From: Variovorax sp. CF079
GTDB taxonomy: Bacteria > Pseudomonadota > Gammaproteobacteria > Burkholderiales > Burkholderiaceae_C
Direction: 5' to 3'
NCBI RefSeq assembly: GCF_900101545.1
Contig: NZ_FMZU01000003.1
Location: forward strand, 62,001-126,000
Length of the DNA: 64,000 nucleotides
Shown here: positions 44,897-54,140 of the stretch, one piece after another
Layout: each line of letters opens with the position of its first letter
Numbering within the stretch: the stretch's first letter is position 1
Position numbers and translations under genes: made by a program
Notes under the pieces: generated by a model
Databases searched by the model: none
What the model saw: only the letters and a program-made list of their open reading frames with translations
Told to the model about the DNA's origin: nothing

Positions 44897-46049
44897 TGCA
44901 GATCGCCTCCTCACGCAATTCGCGCTTTACCGTCGCTGCCTGCTCACGTCGTCGAAGGATCTCAGCTCTTGCCTTTGCCACCGCGTCAATACTGGCCACT
45001 GCCGCTCTTTGTTCATCCAGTGGCGGTGTCGGAATGCTGAACCCTTTGATCATTGCCAAGTTCAAATTGGGTTGCGCAGCACCCTGAGCCATCGCGCGAA
45101 GCGATAGGTATTTCCCAGACAGGTAGTAGTAGACAAACCAAGGGTCAAAATCGGCGCTCGGGTAGATGGCAGCGCATGCCTGGTTGACAGCGGCCTCGAT
45201 GCCAAGCATGCCAACGCGACCCCGCGTGGGCCCTTGACCGTAGAGTGCAACCACGACGGAGCCCGAAGGGCACAGCTTCGCGGCGGACCCGTTCAATCCT
45301 TCGGCAGTGATGCGCTCTTCCGTCGACGTAATGACGTAGTAATTGACCTCGCCGGTCTTGACCCACGGTACGTCACCATTCCAAAAGGCCGCGTTGTTTC
45401 GGCTCGGGGTTCCGCCGGTCGTCACCTTGAAAACCTGCCCGATCGGCTGCTTCGGCCAGCCGTTTAAGTCGGCATCTAGCAAGTCCTGCATTGCTGCTCG
45501 CTGCAATCGGTTGGCTTTGTGTTCGGCCGTTCGTAGTTCTTCTTCAAGCGCGACGATCGATCCGACGAGTTCAACGAGACGGCTCTGTTCGTCTTTCGAC
45601 GGTAGCGCGAACTCTTGCGCCGCCATCGTTCTCCAATTGATTGTTGGTGAAAGTGAACCAACAGAGATTTCGACAGCTCGCTTCATGAACAGTTCACTCT
45701 GCATGAAGAACGGCAGAAACTCGGGCAGCACGACGTCAGGCTTGGCTCGCAGCACCATCGCGTGTGCGGAGCAGATCCCGTCGAACTCCGCGACACCGAG
45801 CTTCCGCTGGTAAGCCCGGCGGCGACCAAAAATGATGTCCCCCTTCTTGAACATCAGCTTGGTTGCTTCCACATCGTCCGGGGTGCCCCAGCGACGTATC
45901 TTCAGTGAGTCGGAATCGAGATGTTCCAGGCCAACGTAGTGCTCCATCCCGGACTCAGAAGGGTTGTCGATGCGAGCATTGACGTTGGTCGCCATTTGAT
46001 CAAAGCGCCAGATCTTCCAGCTCGGCTTCAAGTTCTTGCCGTCAGACAC
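44883..46049 (-). CDS. hsdS: Type I restriction-modification specificity subunit (HsdS)
   Basis: 388 residues with two target-recognition domains. The first runs from about 10 to 150 and ends in LFMKRAVEISVGSLSPTINW. The second runs from about 195 to 350, WPKQPIGQVFKVTTGGTPSRNN and on to IKGFSIPTPPLDEQRA. Coiled-coil spacers follow each (LVELVGSIVALEEELRTAEH and SIDAVAKARAEILRRREQA). It sets the DNA sequence for methylation and cleavage. The GTG at 46049 is preferred: GGAGGA lies upstream and it overlaps the hsdM stop by 8 bases. Confidence 0.92.
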   Translation of the reverse strand: MSDGKNLKPSWKIWRFDQMATNVNARIDNPSESGMEHYVGLEHLDSDSLKIRRWGTPDDVEATKLMFKKGDIIFGRRRAYQRKLGVAEFDGICSAHAMVLRAKPDVVLPEFLPFFMQSELFMKRAVEISVGSLSPTINWRTMAAQEFALPSKDEQSRLVELVGSIVALEEELRTAEHKANRLQRAAMQDLLDADLNGWPKQPIGQVFKVTTGGTPSRNNAAFWNGDVPWVKTGEVNYYVITSTEERITAEGLNGSAAKLCPSGSVVVALYGQGPTRGRVGMLGIEAAVNQACAAIYPSADFDPWFVYYYLSGKYLSLRAMAQGAAQPNLNLAMIKGFSIPTPPLDEQRAAVASIDAVAKARAEILRRREQAATVKRELREEAICNVVQ

Positions 46050-47568
46050 GCTCGACGTCCTCCGCAATCAGGCCATTCAGCGTTTCCACCAGCGCGGCCA
46101 TCTGCTGCCAGAAGGACCGTCCGTCGTTCTGCCACTGCGCCCAGGAGGAGCGCAGCGATACCGCGTCGCCATTGCTGTCGGTTGCGATGGCTGCGGCAAT
46201 GCGCTTCACGTACAGCGGGATCGACAGGTTGGCCCCGTTGCCGCCAATCTCGGCCAGCGTGGCGACCTTGGCGAAACCGGGAACATCCGAAAATGTCTTG
46301 TACGCAGCCAGGATGCGCTGCTGGTGCGCTGGCGTGAGGAAGCTCTGTGCGCGCTCGCGGGTGACCTCGTTCACCGCGTCGATGAAGATCACCTTGCCCT
46401 TGCGTGCAGCCGCCTTCTTGCGGTTGCAGATGACGATGCACGACTCCATTGGGGAGTTGTAGAACAGGTTGGGCCCCAAGCCGATGACGGCTTCCACCCA
46501 TTCTTGCTCGACCATCTTGACGCGCATGGCCTGTTCCTCGTTGCGGAACAGCACGCCATGCGGCCAGAGCACGGCGCAGCGCCCCTTGGCGGTGAGGCTG
46601 GTCAGGATGTGCTGCTGGAACGCGTAGTCGGCGCGGCCCTGCGGCGGCGTGCCCAGGGAATTGCGGCCCCACTTGTCGCTGCTCCAGGCCTCGCGGTTCC
46701 ACTGCTTGATGGAATACGGCGGGTTGGCCAGGATCACATCGAACTGGCGCAGGCGGTCGCCCTCGATGTGCTTGGGGTCGGCCAGGGTGTCGCCGCGGAT
46801 GATCTCGAAGTCTTCCACGCCGTGCAGGAACAGGTTCATGCGGGCGATGGACGAGGTGATCAGGTTGCGCTCCTGCCCGTAGAGCTTGAGCGTGCGGTAC
46901 TCGCCGCCCGAGCGCTTCACTTCGTCCAGCGCCGAGATCAGCATGCCGCCGGTGCCGCAGGTGGGGTCGTAGATCGACTCGCCTGCTTGCGGCGCCAGAA
47001 GTTGCGTCATCAGGTGGACGACGGTGCGGTTGGTGTAGAACTCGGCGGCTGTGTGGCCGGAGTCGTCGGCGAACTTCTTGATCAGGTACTCGTACGCGTT
47101 GCCGAGCTCGTCCTCGGGCACGTTGGCCACCGACAGCGTCTGGGTCGAGAAATGCTCGATCAGGTTCTTCAGCGTCTCGTCGGGCAGGCGCTCGCGGTTG
47201 GTCCAGGGGGCGTCGCCGAAGATGCCATCGAGCAGATCCGGGTTGGCGGTCTCGATGGCGCGCATGGCCTTCTGGATGGCGGCGCCGACGTTCTTTGGGG
47301 TCTGGCGCACGTCATTCCAGTGCGCACCCTCAGGGATCTGGAAGCGGTGGTTCTCGGCGAACTGCGCGTAGGAGAGATCGCCGCTTGAGTTGGCCAGGGC
47401 TGCTTGGTATTCCTCGTCCCAGACGTCCGAGACACGCTTGTAGAACAGCAGCGGGAAAATGAACTGCTTGTAGTCGCCCGCGTCGATCAGGCCGCGCAGC
47501 AGCACGGCAGCGCCCCACAGGTAGCTTTCCAACTCTTGCTGGGTGATGCGTTTGCTTGGATGACTCAT
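46042..47568 (-). CDS. hsdM: Type I N6-adenine methyltransferase subunit (HsdM), second copy
   Basis: 508 residues. Motif I DPTCGTGGML (about 200-210) and the catalytic NPPY in DVILANPPYSIKQW (about 275-288) mark an active N6-adenine methyltransferase. The N-terminal helical HsdM domain starts ESYLWGAAVLLRGLIDAGDYKQFIFPLLFYKR. It differs from the preceding HsdM both in overall sequence and in the catalytic motif (NPPY here, NPPF there), so the two are not a recent duplication. The start overlaps the preceding stop (ATGA) and the end overlaps hsdS. Confidence 0.93.
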   Translation of the reverse strand: MSHPSKRITQQELESYLWGAAVLLRGLIDAGDYKQFIFPLLFYKRVSDVWDEEYQAALANSSGDLSYAQFAENHRFQIPEGAHWNDVRQTPKNVGAAIQKAMRAIETANPDLLDGIFGDAPWTNRERLPDETLKNLIEHFSTQTLSVANVPEDELGNAYEYLIKKFADDSGHTAAEFYTNRTVVHLMTQLLAPQAGESIYDPTCGTGGMLISALDEVKRSGGEYRTLKLYGQERNLITSSIARMNLFLHGVEDFEIIRGDTLADPKHIEGDRLRQFDVILANPPYSIKQWNREAWSSDKWGRNSLGTPPQGRADYAFQQHILTSLTAKGRCAVLWPHGVLFRNEEQAMRVKMVEQEWVEAVIGLGPNLFYNSPMESCIVICNRKKAAARKGKVIFIDAVNEVTRERAQSFLTPAHQQRILAAYKTFSDVPGFAKVATLAEIGGNGANLSIPLYVKRIAAAIATDSNGDAVSLRSSWAQWQNDGRSFWQQMAALVETLNGLIAEDVERV

Positions 47569-49061
47569 TGCAGCCATCCTCCTTCGCTCATGACCTGCGC
47601 GAGCCGCTCTTCGGCCTCACGGCAGCGGGTCAGCGCAACCTTGAACGCCGCGATGGCGTCGGGCAGCGGTGGGATGTCTTCCTGTAGCGGTGGCAGCACG
47701 TAGCGCGAAATGTTCAGCGTCCAGTCTTCGGCCTTGATCTCATCGAGGCTGACCACCCGAGTCGCGTCCTGCACGTCGGCAAAGCCGCGATACCAACCGA
47801 GGATTTCGGCAGCGTGCTCGGGCTCCAGATAGTTCTGCGCGCGCCCCCGGCGGAACATACGTGAGGCATCGGCGATAAGAACCTTCTTCTTGTGCTTGAC
47901 CGGTTTGCGTTCGCGCAGGACCAGGATGCACGCGGCCAGGCCGGTGCCGTAGAAGAGGTTGGGTGCCAGCCCAATCACGGCCTCGACCAGATCCAGCTCC
48001 AACAGCTTCTGCCTGATGCTGCCTTCCACGCCTTTGCGGAACAGGGCGCCCTGGGGCAGCACCACGGCCATCCGCCCGCTAACGTCGGCCATGGACTTGA
48101 CCATGTGCTGCACCCAGGCGAAGTCACCACTTGACGAGGGAGGCAGACCGGCAAAGTTACGACCGAAGGGGTCGTTCAACCACAGGTCCTCGCCCCACCT
48201 TTCCAGCGAGAACGGCGGATTGGCGATCACGCAGTCGAAGGTGGCCAGTCGGTCGCCCTCGAAAAAGGCCGGGTTGCGCAGCGTGTCCCCGCGCACCACT
48301 TGGAAGTCCTCTATGCCGTGCAGGAACAGGTTCATCCGCGCGATAGAGGAGGTGGTGAGGTTCTTCTCCTGCCCGTACAGCTTGCCCCACAGCCGCTTGA
48401 CGTCGCCGTGCATCTCTTTGACGTGCTGCACGGCAGCCAGCAACATGCCGCCGGTGCCACAGGCCGGGTCGTAAATGGTCTCGGCTTCCTTGGGATCGAG
48501 CATATCGATCATCAGCCGCACCACGCTGCGCGGGGTGTAGAACTCGCCGGCCTTCTTGTTGGTCGCATCGGCGAACTTCTTGATCAGATATTCGTAGGCG
48601 TCGCCAAGCAGATCCGAGTTGACGTTCCTGTTGCCGAACGGAAGCTTGGAGAAGTGCTCGATCAGGTCCTTGAGCAAGGCATCTGACAGCCGCTCCTTGT
48701 TCGACCACTGGGCATCCCCGAACACGCCGTACAGGGTGTCCGGGTTGGCTTTCTCGATCTCCCGCATCGCGCGCTGGAGGGCCGCACCAACGTTGCTCGC
48801 CTTGGTGCGGACATCGTTCCAGTGGCAGTCGTCGGGGATTTGGAAGCGGTGCGACTCCGGGAACCAAGCCAGTTGTTCGTCGCCGGTATCGTCAACGATC
48901 TCCTGATACTCCTCGTCCCAGACATCGCAGATGCGCTTGAAGAACAGCAGTGGGAAGATGTAGGTCTTGAAGTCAGCCGCATCCACTGGGCCGCGCAGGA
49001 TGTTGGCGGATTCCCAGAGGTGGCTTTCGAGCTGGCTGAGGGTGACGTTGGGATCGCTCAA
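47565..49061 (-). CDS. hsdM: Type I N6-adenine methyltransferase subunit (HsdM), first copy
   Basis: 498 residues from a TTG start with AGAAGGA upstream. It has the HsdM N-terminal domain (ESHLWESANILRGPVDAADFKTYIFPLLFFKR), motif I DPACGTGGML (about 194-204) and catalytic NPPF (CVIANPPFSLERW, about 277-290). It is the first gene of the operon hsdM-hsdM-hsdS-hsdR. Standard type I systems have one hsdM whose product dimerises, so this one and the next may form a heterodimer around HsdS. It begins 81 bp after zorD. Confidence 0.93.
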   Translation of the reverse strand: MSDPNVTLSQLESHLWESANILRGPVDAADFKTYIFPLLFFKRICDVWDEEYQEIVDDTGDEQLAWFPESHRFQIPDDCHWNDVRTKASNVGAALQRAMREIEKANPDTLYGVFGDAQWSNKERLSDALLKDLIEHFSKLPFGNRNVNSDLLGDAYEYLIKKFADATNKKAGEFYTPRSVVRLMIDMLDPKEAETIYDPACGTGGMLLAAVQHVKEMHGDVKRLWGKLYGQEKNLTTSSIARMNLFLHGIEDFQVVRGDTLRNPAFFEGDRLATFDCVIANPPFSLERWGEDLWLNDPFGRNFAGLPPSSSGDFAWVQHMVKSMADVSGRMAVVLPQGALFRKGVEGSIRQKLLELDLVEAVIGLAPNLFYGTGLAACILVLRERKPVKHKKKVLIADASRMFRRGRAQNYLEPEHAAEILGWYRGFADVQDATRVVSLDEIKAEDWTLNISRYVLPPLQEDIPPLPDAIAAFKVALTRCREAEERLAQVMSEGGWLQ

Positions 49062-49142
49062 GCGAATGGTTCCTTCTGTTCGATGCGGGTACGGTGCGAT
49101 TGTCCGCGCCTTTCTTCAGTGCGGCGGTTCGATCGCCCGCAT

Positions 49143-52001
49143 TCACTGAGTTCCAGCGCTCGTTGCCCGGGTTGCGTTGATCAAGTCTGCATAGTCGGCG
49201 CGGGTGAACGCAGGCGCCGCCAACAGGTTGCGCGCAAGGTCACGCTTGCGCTCCATCAGCATCTGCAGCTGCATGTCGAAGCTGCGTTCATGCGCTTGCG
49301 GCAGCACAGCGAGCGGGTAGTAGATGTGAACGGGCTTTTTCTGGCCGATGCGGTATACCCGGTCGGAACACTGATCCTCGACGGCGGGGTTCCACCAGCG
49401 CGACAGGTGGATGACGTGATTGGCCGCCGTGAGGGTGAGGCCCACCCCGCCGGCTTTCGGAGAAAGCAGCATGACATCGAAGCCGCGATCCCGTTGAAAC
49501 GCATTGACGCGGGCCTGGCGCACCTCGGTGCTGACCTGGCCGTTGATCACCATGGGAGGCTTGACGAGGCCATAGCGGCGTTGCAGCAGCAGTGGAAGCT
49601 GGTCGGCATCCTGCAGGTCGAGGGACTCGAGGAAGACGAGCACCTTTTCCTGGGTCGGCGCAACCCGGTCGAGCACATCCATCATCGCCGTGAAACGGGC
49701 GGATTCTTCGACCTTCAACTCCATGTCTCTGGCCGCCCCATCTAGGAGCGCCGGGTGCAAGGAGACCCGCCGCAGGGCATGGATCATACCCAATGTACCT
49801 TGGGGCCCGGCAATCTCCTTGAGCGCCAAGGCGCGCTCATACGCTTCCACCTGGCGGGCAGGCATCTCGACCTTCATCGGGTACTCGTGCTTGGTCGGCA
49901 GGCCTTCGAGCTTGTCGGTCTTCAGGCGGCGCAGCAGGATTCTGGGCGGCGCGCTCGGCGACGCGGACTCTTCCTGCCAGACAATCTCGCGCAGCGCCCC
50001 CACATTGGCACCCTCGACCTCGTAGCGGCTGCTGAAGTCCTTGAGATCGGCCAAGGCGCCCGGCTGAACGGCATCGGCAATGCACCACAGATCCGCCAAG
50101 CGGTTTTCGACCGGGGTGCCCGTCATCGCCAGCATGAACTGGGAATGGAGGGCCTTGACCGCATGTGTCATCCGGGCGGAAGGAGACTTGATCTTTTGAG
50201 CCTCGTCCAGGACCACGGCCGCAAAGGGCACCGCGCCGAAACTCAACTGGTAGTCGGAGACGGCCTCGTAGTTCGCGAGCACCACGTCGGCGCCGCTGAG
50301 ACGCGCCATGTCGAGCCCGGCGGTGCCATCGACATGGCGACCACGCTTGAGCGCACGCAGATGATCGCCGTATGCTCGAACGATGTCGCCGAGGCCGGGC
50401 GAATGAAGATGCTCTTCAATCTCGGCCTCCCAGTTTCGCAAGAGGCCAACGGGCGCGACCAGAAGCAAGGGCCTTCGCTCCAATGCGCCCGCGTCCATCA
50501 ATTCCCTCAGCCACACGCAAAACGCCAGCGCCTGAAAGGTCTTGCCCAGGCCCATGTCGTCGCACAAGAGGGCGCCCCGACTGCCTTCCAGCCAGTGCCG
50601 TTGCAGCCAAGCGATGCCCAGTTCCTGGTGCGGCTTGGGCGTGGTCCTCAGCCCCATCGGCAGCCCCAGTGTTCCGGAGCGCGCGCCGGACTTGACGCGC
50701 GTGAAGGATGCTTCATCGAGGTTAGTTTCGATCAGCAGCACATTCTTGACCGCCTTCGACTCTTCATCCGAAGCTGCTCGCCCCTTCTCGCGAAGATCCA
50801 GGGCCTTCTTCAGCTGCTTCATGGCGCCAACGTTGGCCTTGGATGCCGCAATGGTCCTTCCGGCCACTTGCACTTCGGGCTCGCCCTTGGCGAGCGCGGC
50901 CTCAAGATCATCGATCGCCTTGTCTATGGTGGGCTTGTCTAGCGGCAGCTCCGCGCCGTCGATGCGAATGCCCGCCGCGGTGGGGGCGCCCCAATCCTGG
51001 CCGGCAATCTTGATCCACGGGACGATGGGCGCGGCCCATTCGCCGATATCCATGACGCGCTCGGCAAAGCGCTCGGTCTCCACAAACACCGAGGGCTCCG
51101 ATTCGCAAGCGTTGGTCAGCTCCCGCAGCACCGCCTCGGGGTGCATGGCCGCGCGCTTGCGCTGTTCGGCCGGGGCCTTGCGTAGACCCCGCACAGCGAT
51201 CAATGCCTTTTGCAGGCGCTCGTCCGCAACGACATAGGTGCCCTGGCTCAAGGGGAACGCCGGGACGCCCTCGCGCAGCTGATCGAGCCGTTGGGGGAAT
51301 AGGCGTTCGTCGACCTCCGAGAGTGCGCGCACTTGGTGCACGCCCTCTCCGCTCTCGTCGCGCTGGTTCGTCAGCAGGACTGGGTCGATCTGGACGTCGC
51401 CGCGGGCATCCGTGCTGATCGAGAAGGTCAACGCGCTGGCGCTCACCACCCGAAAGGACTTCAGGAACCCGTCGGTGATTTGGCTGGTGCCCGCTTCGCC
51501 CAAGGCCTCACGGATCTGGGCCCAGTGCCGGAACTGCTCTTCGATCGATGCGTCGGTCGAAGCGTTGAACCTTTCTACGAGCGCCAGGACTTCATAGACA
51601 GGGGAGCATAACCGGTAGACTTTGCCCTGCCAGTCCATCCAGATGCCCCGCCGCTCTGCGTCCTTGGCGGTGATGGACTTGCCCGGCTGCAGCCAGCGCA
51701 CGTTGATCTGCGCGCCGGGCTTGCCCATGGCGCCGGAGAGTCGGACATCCAGCGCCAACGGGCAATTGGCGGGAAGGCCCAACTGGTCGGCGGCGGTAGC
51801 CGACCAGGTGGCTACCGTCGACGCCGGGACCACCAGCGATCGGCCTGCCAGCAATTCGGGCGACTCGGGGGACTGCGAGAGGAATTCGTTGATGGCGGCA
51901 GCGGCCTGAATCGGCAGGTCCTTCAGCCAAGCTTCGACACGCTGGGTCAGATCCCAGCGGACCGCATCAGGTGTCAGGTCACGTCTCATAGATTTGTGCA
52001 T
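49143..52001 (-). CDS. zorD: ZorD, Zorya type I SNF2-type helicase
   Basis: 952 residues. The first 450 residues have no obvious catalytic motif. The C-terminal half is an SNF2 ATPase: CDDMGLGKTFQALAF near 480 (Walker A), VVLDEAQKIKSPSARM near 595, MTGTPVENRLADLW, and the late motifs VMLLSPKAGGVGLTLTAA and SRWWNPAVEDQCSDRVYRIGQ near 850-870. ZorD is the effector that acts on phage DNA in Zorya type I. The start overlaps zorC by 23 bases; an ATG at 51989 is an alternative and neither has a good ribosome-binding site. Confidence 0.9.
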   Translation of the reverse strand: MHKSMRRDLTPDAVRWDLTQRVEAWLKDLPIQAAAAINEFLSQSPESPELLAGRSLVVPASTVATWSATAADQLGLPANCPLALDVRLSGAMGKPGAQINVRWLQPGKSITAKDAERRGIWMDWQGKVYRLCSPVYEVLALVERFNASTDASIEEQFRHWAQIREALGEAGTSQITDGFLKSFRVVSASALTFSISTDARGDVQIDPVLLTNQRDESGEGVHQVRALSEVDERLFPQRLDQLREGVPAFPLSQGTYVVADERLQKALIAVRGLRKAPAEQRKRAAMHPEAVLRELTNACESEPSVFVETERFAERVMDIGEWAAPIVPWIKIAGQDWGAPTAAGIRIDGAELPLDKPTIDKAIDDLEAALAKGEPEVQVAGRTIAASKANVGAMKQLKKALDLREKGRAASDEESKAVKNVLLIETNLDEASFTRVKSGARSGTLGLPMGLRTTPKPHQELGIAWLQRHWLEGSRGALLCDDMGLGKTFQALAFCVWLRELMDAGALERRPLLLVAPVGLLRNWEAEIEEHLHSPGLGDIVRAYGDHLRALKRGRHVDGTAGLDMARLSGADVVLANYEAVSDYQLSFGAVPFAAVVLDEAQKIKSPSARMTHAVKALHSQFMLAMTGTPVENRLADLWCIADAVQPGALADLKDFSSRYEVEGANVGALREIVWQEESASPSAPPRILLRRLKTDKLEGLPTKHEYPMKVEMPARQVEAYERALALKEIAGPQGTLGMIHALRRVSLHPALLDGAARDMELKVEESARFTAMMDVLDRVAPTQEKVLVFLESLDLQDADQLPLLLQRRYGLVKPPMVINGQVSTEVRQARVNAFQRDRGFDVMLLSPKAGGVGLTLTAANHVIHLSRWWNPAVEDQCSDRVYRIGQKKPVHIYYPLAVLPQAHERSFDMQLQMLMERKRDLARNLLAAPAFTRADYADLINATRATSAGTQ

Positions 52002-53364
52002 CGCGCAGGTACACGCCGGTATGGTGTCGGATCAGATCGCGCGCCTTTCGCTGCCAGGTTCCCCCTTCCGAGTTCATGTGGCGAAGCTCGGGATTCGCGT
52101 TAAAGCCGCCGTGGAAGTCCATGGAGAGCACGGCGCGCAGGTCTTCTCCGTAGTAGTACGGTTGATAGAGCTTCGGCGCAAGAAGATCGGTGTCCCGGTA
52201 GGCTCGCAGACTTCCGTTGTGGCTCCATTCCGTGAAGATAAGGTCGCCTACCTTGAGCAGGAGGACGGATTGCGCGTGGCTCACATTGCCTTCAAGGCGG
52301 CTGTAGCCCATGCCCTTCTCATCCACCTGAAGCCGGCGGGCCTGCTCACGCGCGGCCGGGCCCAAGGCCAGCCACGCCTCGTCGATGTAGCCCGCGTCGT
52401 AGTAGGCCATCCAGAACTTCTGCCGGTACATCCAGATCTCGTCCGCGGTGCGTTGCAGCAGCTTCATGAAGCCCCGGAGGGTGTCGCCCGTCAACCAGTT
52501 CAGCAGCGCGGCCAGGGCTGGCGCGGGAACGCCTTCCCATCGGATGCGCGTAATGCGAGGATCGCCGTACGTCGGGATGAAGAAGGCCAGGAGCATGGTC
52601 TTCATGTCATCGGGCGGCTTCCTGCGCGACCAAGGTTTGAGCAATGCCTCCGCAAACGGGGCCCTCAAGCCAGTTTGCGAGATAGGCGCCGCCAGCTTCT
52701 TGCTCCACGCCAGCAGCCGCGACACTGGCTCTTTCTCCCTCAGGACGTCATCGGGCAACGCTAGGCACGAAGCAAAGATCGCGGTTCCCATGCGCGTGTC
52801 GAGGAATCCGGGCCACAGCAGCAGGTCGGCCATGTGCAGTTCGATACACTGGCTCTGGTCGGAAAGAAAGAGCGCTGCCAGCCTCTTCGGTGCTTCGTGG
52901 GGCGCGAAGAATTCGTGCGCACCGTGCGCCGCGCGCAGTCGAACTCCGAAAGGCCCGGGGGCGGCCTCCAGCGCATGGACAAGACGCGACGCGAAGTCCA
53001 TGAACCGAGGATCGTTCGCATCGAAGGACTCGCAATACACAAAGAACAACGGGGCCAGCCATCGCTTCGCCCGCTTGGAACTGCCTTGCAGGGCGTCGGG
53101 GAGCAGCGTTTCCCAGTAGAGCGTGACCAGCGCCGGATCAATTTCTGGCAACGCCGGCTCGCCGGCGATCCAGTAGGCATAGGGCAGCTTTCGCTGATCG
53201 GCGCGGCTCAAGCCAGCGTAGCCGGTGGCTCGGTGAGACGCAAACGTGTGACGCAGGCGTTTGCCGATCTCGGCGATTGGAGGCGGGGCTTGGGCCGTCG
53301 ATTCGCCCAGGGCACCGACGGCTGATTCCAGCCGGGTCATCGACCGTGGGAGAGGCGCGAACAT
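51979..53364 (-). CDS. zorC: ZorC, Zorya type I EH-signature protein
   Basis: 461 residues. The sequence fits ZorC in position and length and carries the C-terminal EH-signature-like pattern WSHNGSLRAYRDTDLLAPKL and YYGEDLRAVLSM. In Zorya type I ZorC binds DNA and helps recruit ZorD after the motor complex is triggered. I start it at the ATG at 53364, two bases after the zorB stop with GAAGTGAGC before it; a longer frame to 53406 would overlap zorB. Confidence 0.88.
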   Translation of the reverse strand: MFAPLPRSMTRLESAVGALGESTAQAPPPIAEIGKRLRHTFASHRATGYAGLSRADQRKLPYAYWIAGEPALPEIDPALVTLYWETLLPDALQGSSKRAKRWLAPLFFVYCESFDANDPRFMDFASRLVHALEAAPGPFGVRLRAAHGAHEFFAPHEAPKRLAALFLSDQSQCIELHMADLLLWPGFLDTRMGTAIFASCLALPDDVLREKEPVSRLLAWSKKLAAPISQTGLRAPFAEALLKPWSRRKPPDDMKTMLLAFFIPTYGDPRITRIRWEGVPAPALAALLNWLTGDTLRGFMKLLQRTADEIWMYRQKFWMAYYDAGYIDEAWLALGPAAREQARRLQVDEKGMGYSRLEGNVSHAQSVLLLKVGDLIFTEWSHNGSLRAYRDTDLLAPKLYQPYYYGEDLRAVLSMDFHGGFNANPELRHMNSEGGTWQRKARDLIRHHTGVYLRDAQIYET

Positions 53365-53366
53365 GC

Positions 53367-54140
53367 TCACTTCTGGGCACGCTGGGCCGCTCGGGCGGCC
53401 TCCCACGGCGCAACGGCGGTTTGCGGCCGGTACTTCAGGACGATGCGCAGATCGACGCGCCGGTTTCGCCCATCGGACGGATCCACATTCTTGAGGGGAC
53501 GCGAATCGCCGTAGGCGCTATGAGAGAAGACGGGCTGCTGCTGGTCGTTTCTGAAGTCGTCCAAGGACGTCCGATTGACGAGCGCATCGCCAACCGAGAT
53601 CGCCCGATCCAGTGATAGCTTGGTGTTGCCGCCTGGACGGTTCATCGGTCGGTTGTCGGTGTGGCCTTCGATGAAGATGGTCTCAATCTCGTTGCCTTGC
53701 GGGTTCGTTGCACAGGGTTGGCCATGGCGCTCACTGGCCACATAGCAGGCCAACACGCCGCTCAAAGCATTGGCGACTTGCGCGAGCTTGCCCGCGGCGC
53801 CGTCCTTGAGCGTCGAGCTGCCGAGGTCGAAAAGCACGTCTTCGGGCAGCGAGATCACGCCGCTGGCAGGATCGACGCGTACCGTTGGCAGAGTTTTTTG
53901 GACGGCGCGGCCAATCGCTTCTGTCACGCTTCCGCGCGGGTCCTGCGCGTTCTGACGGGCGGCCTCGATCGCGAGGGCTGCCGCCTCCTGTTCCGCCTTC
54001 TTTTGCAGCGCCAGGAAGGCGACCATGATGATGAACACGAACAGCAATCCGATCATCAGATCGGCTGCCGAGGCCAGGTAGCTGTGCTCTGTTTCCCCCG
54101 ACGCGGTGCGAGGCGAGGGCCTGTGCATGTTGCCGAGCAT
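53367..54140 (-). CDS. zorB: ZorB, Zorya peptidoglycan-binding motor subunit (MotB/OmpA-like)
   Basis: 257 residues. A single membrane helix near residues 24-45 (SAADLMIGLLFVFIIMVAFL) contains the conserved Asp (about D27) that carries protons in MotB-like proteins. A linker follows, then an OmpA peptidoglycan-binding domain with IFIEGHTDNRPMNRPGG and NRRVDLRIV. With ZorA it forms the proton-driven motor in the inner membrane. The start overlaps the zorA stop in the arrangement TGATG, so translation is coupled. Confidence 0.93.
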   Translation of the reverse strand: MLGNMHRPSPRTASGETEHSYLASAADLMIGLLFVFIIMVAFLALQKKAEQEAAALAIEAARQNAQDPRGSVTEAIGRAVQKTLPTVRVDPASGVISLPEDVLFDLGSSTLKDGAAGKLAQVANALSGVLACYVASERHGQPCATNPQGNEIETIFIEGHTDNRPMNRPGGNTKLSLDRAISVGDALVNRTSLDDFRNDQQQPVFSHSAYGDSRPLKNVDPSDGRNRRVDLRIVLKYRPQTAVAPWEAARAAQRAQK

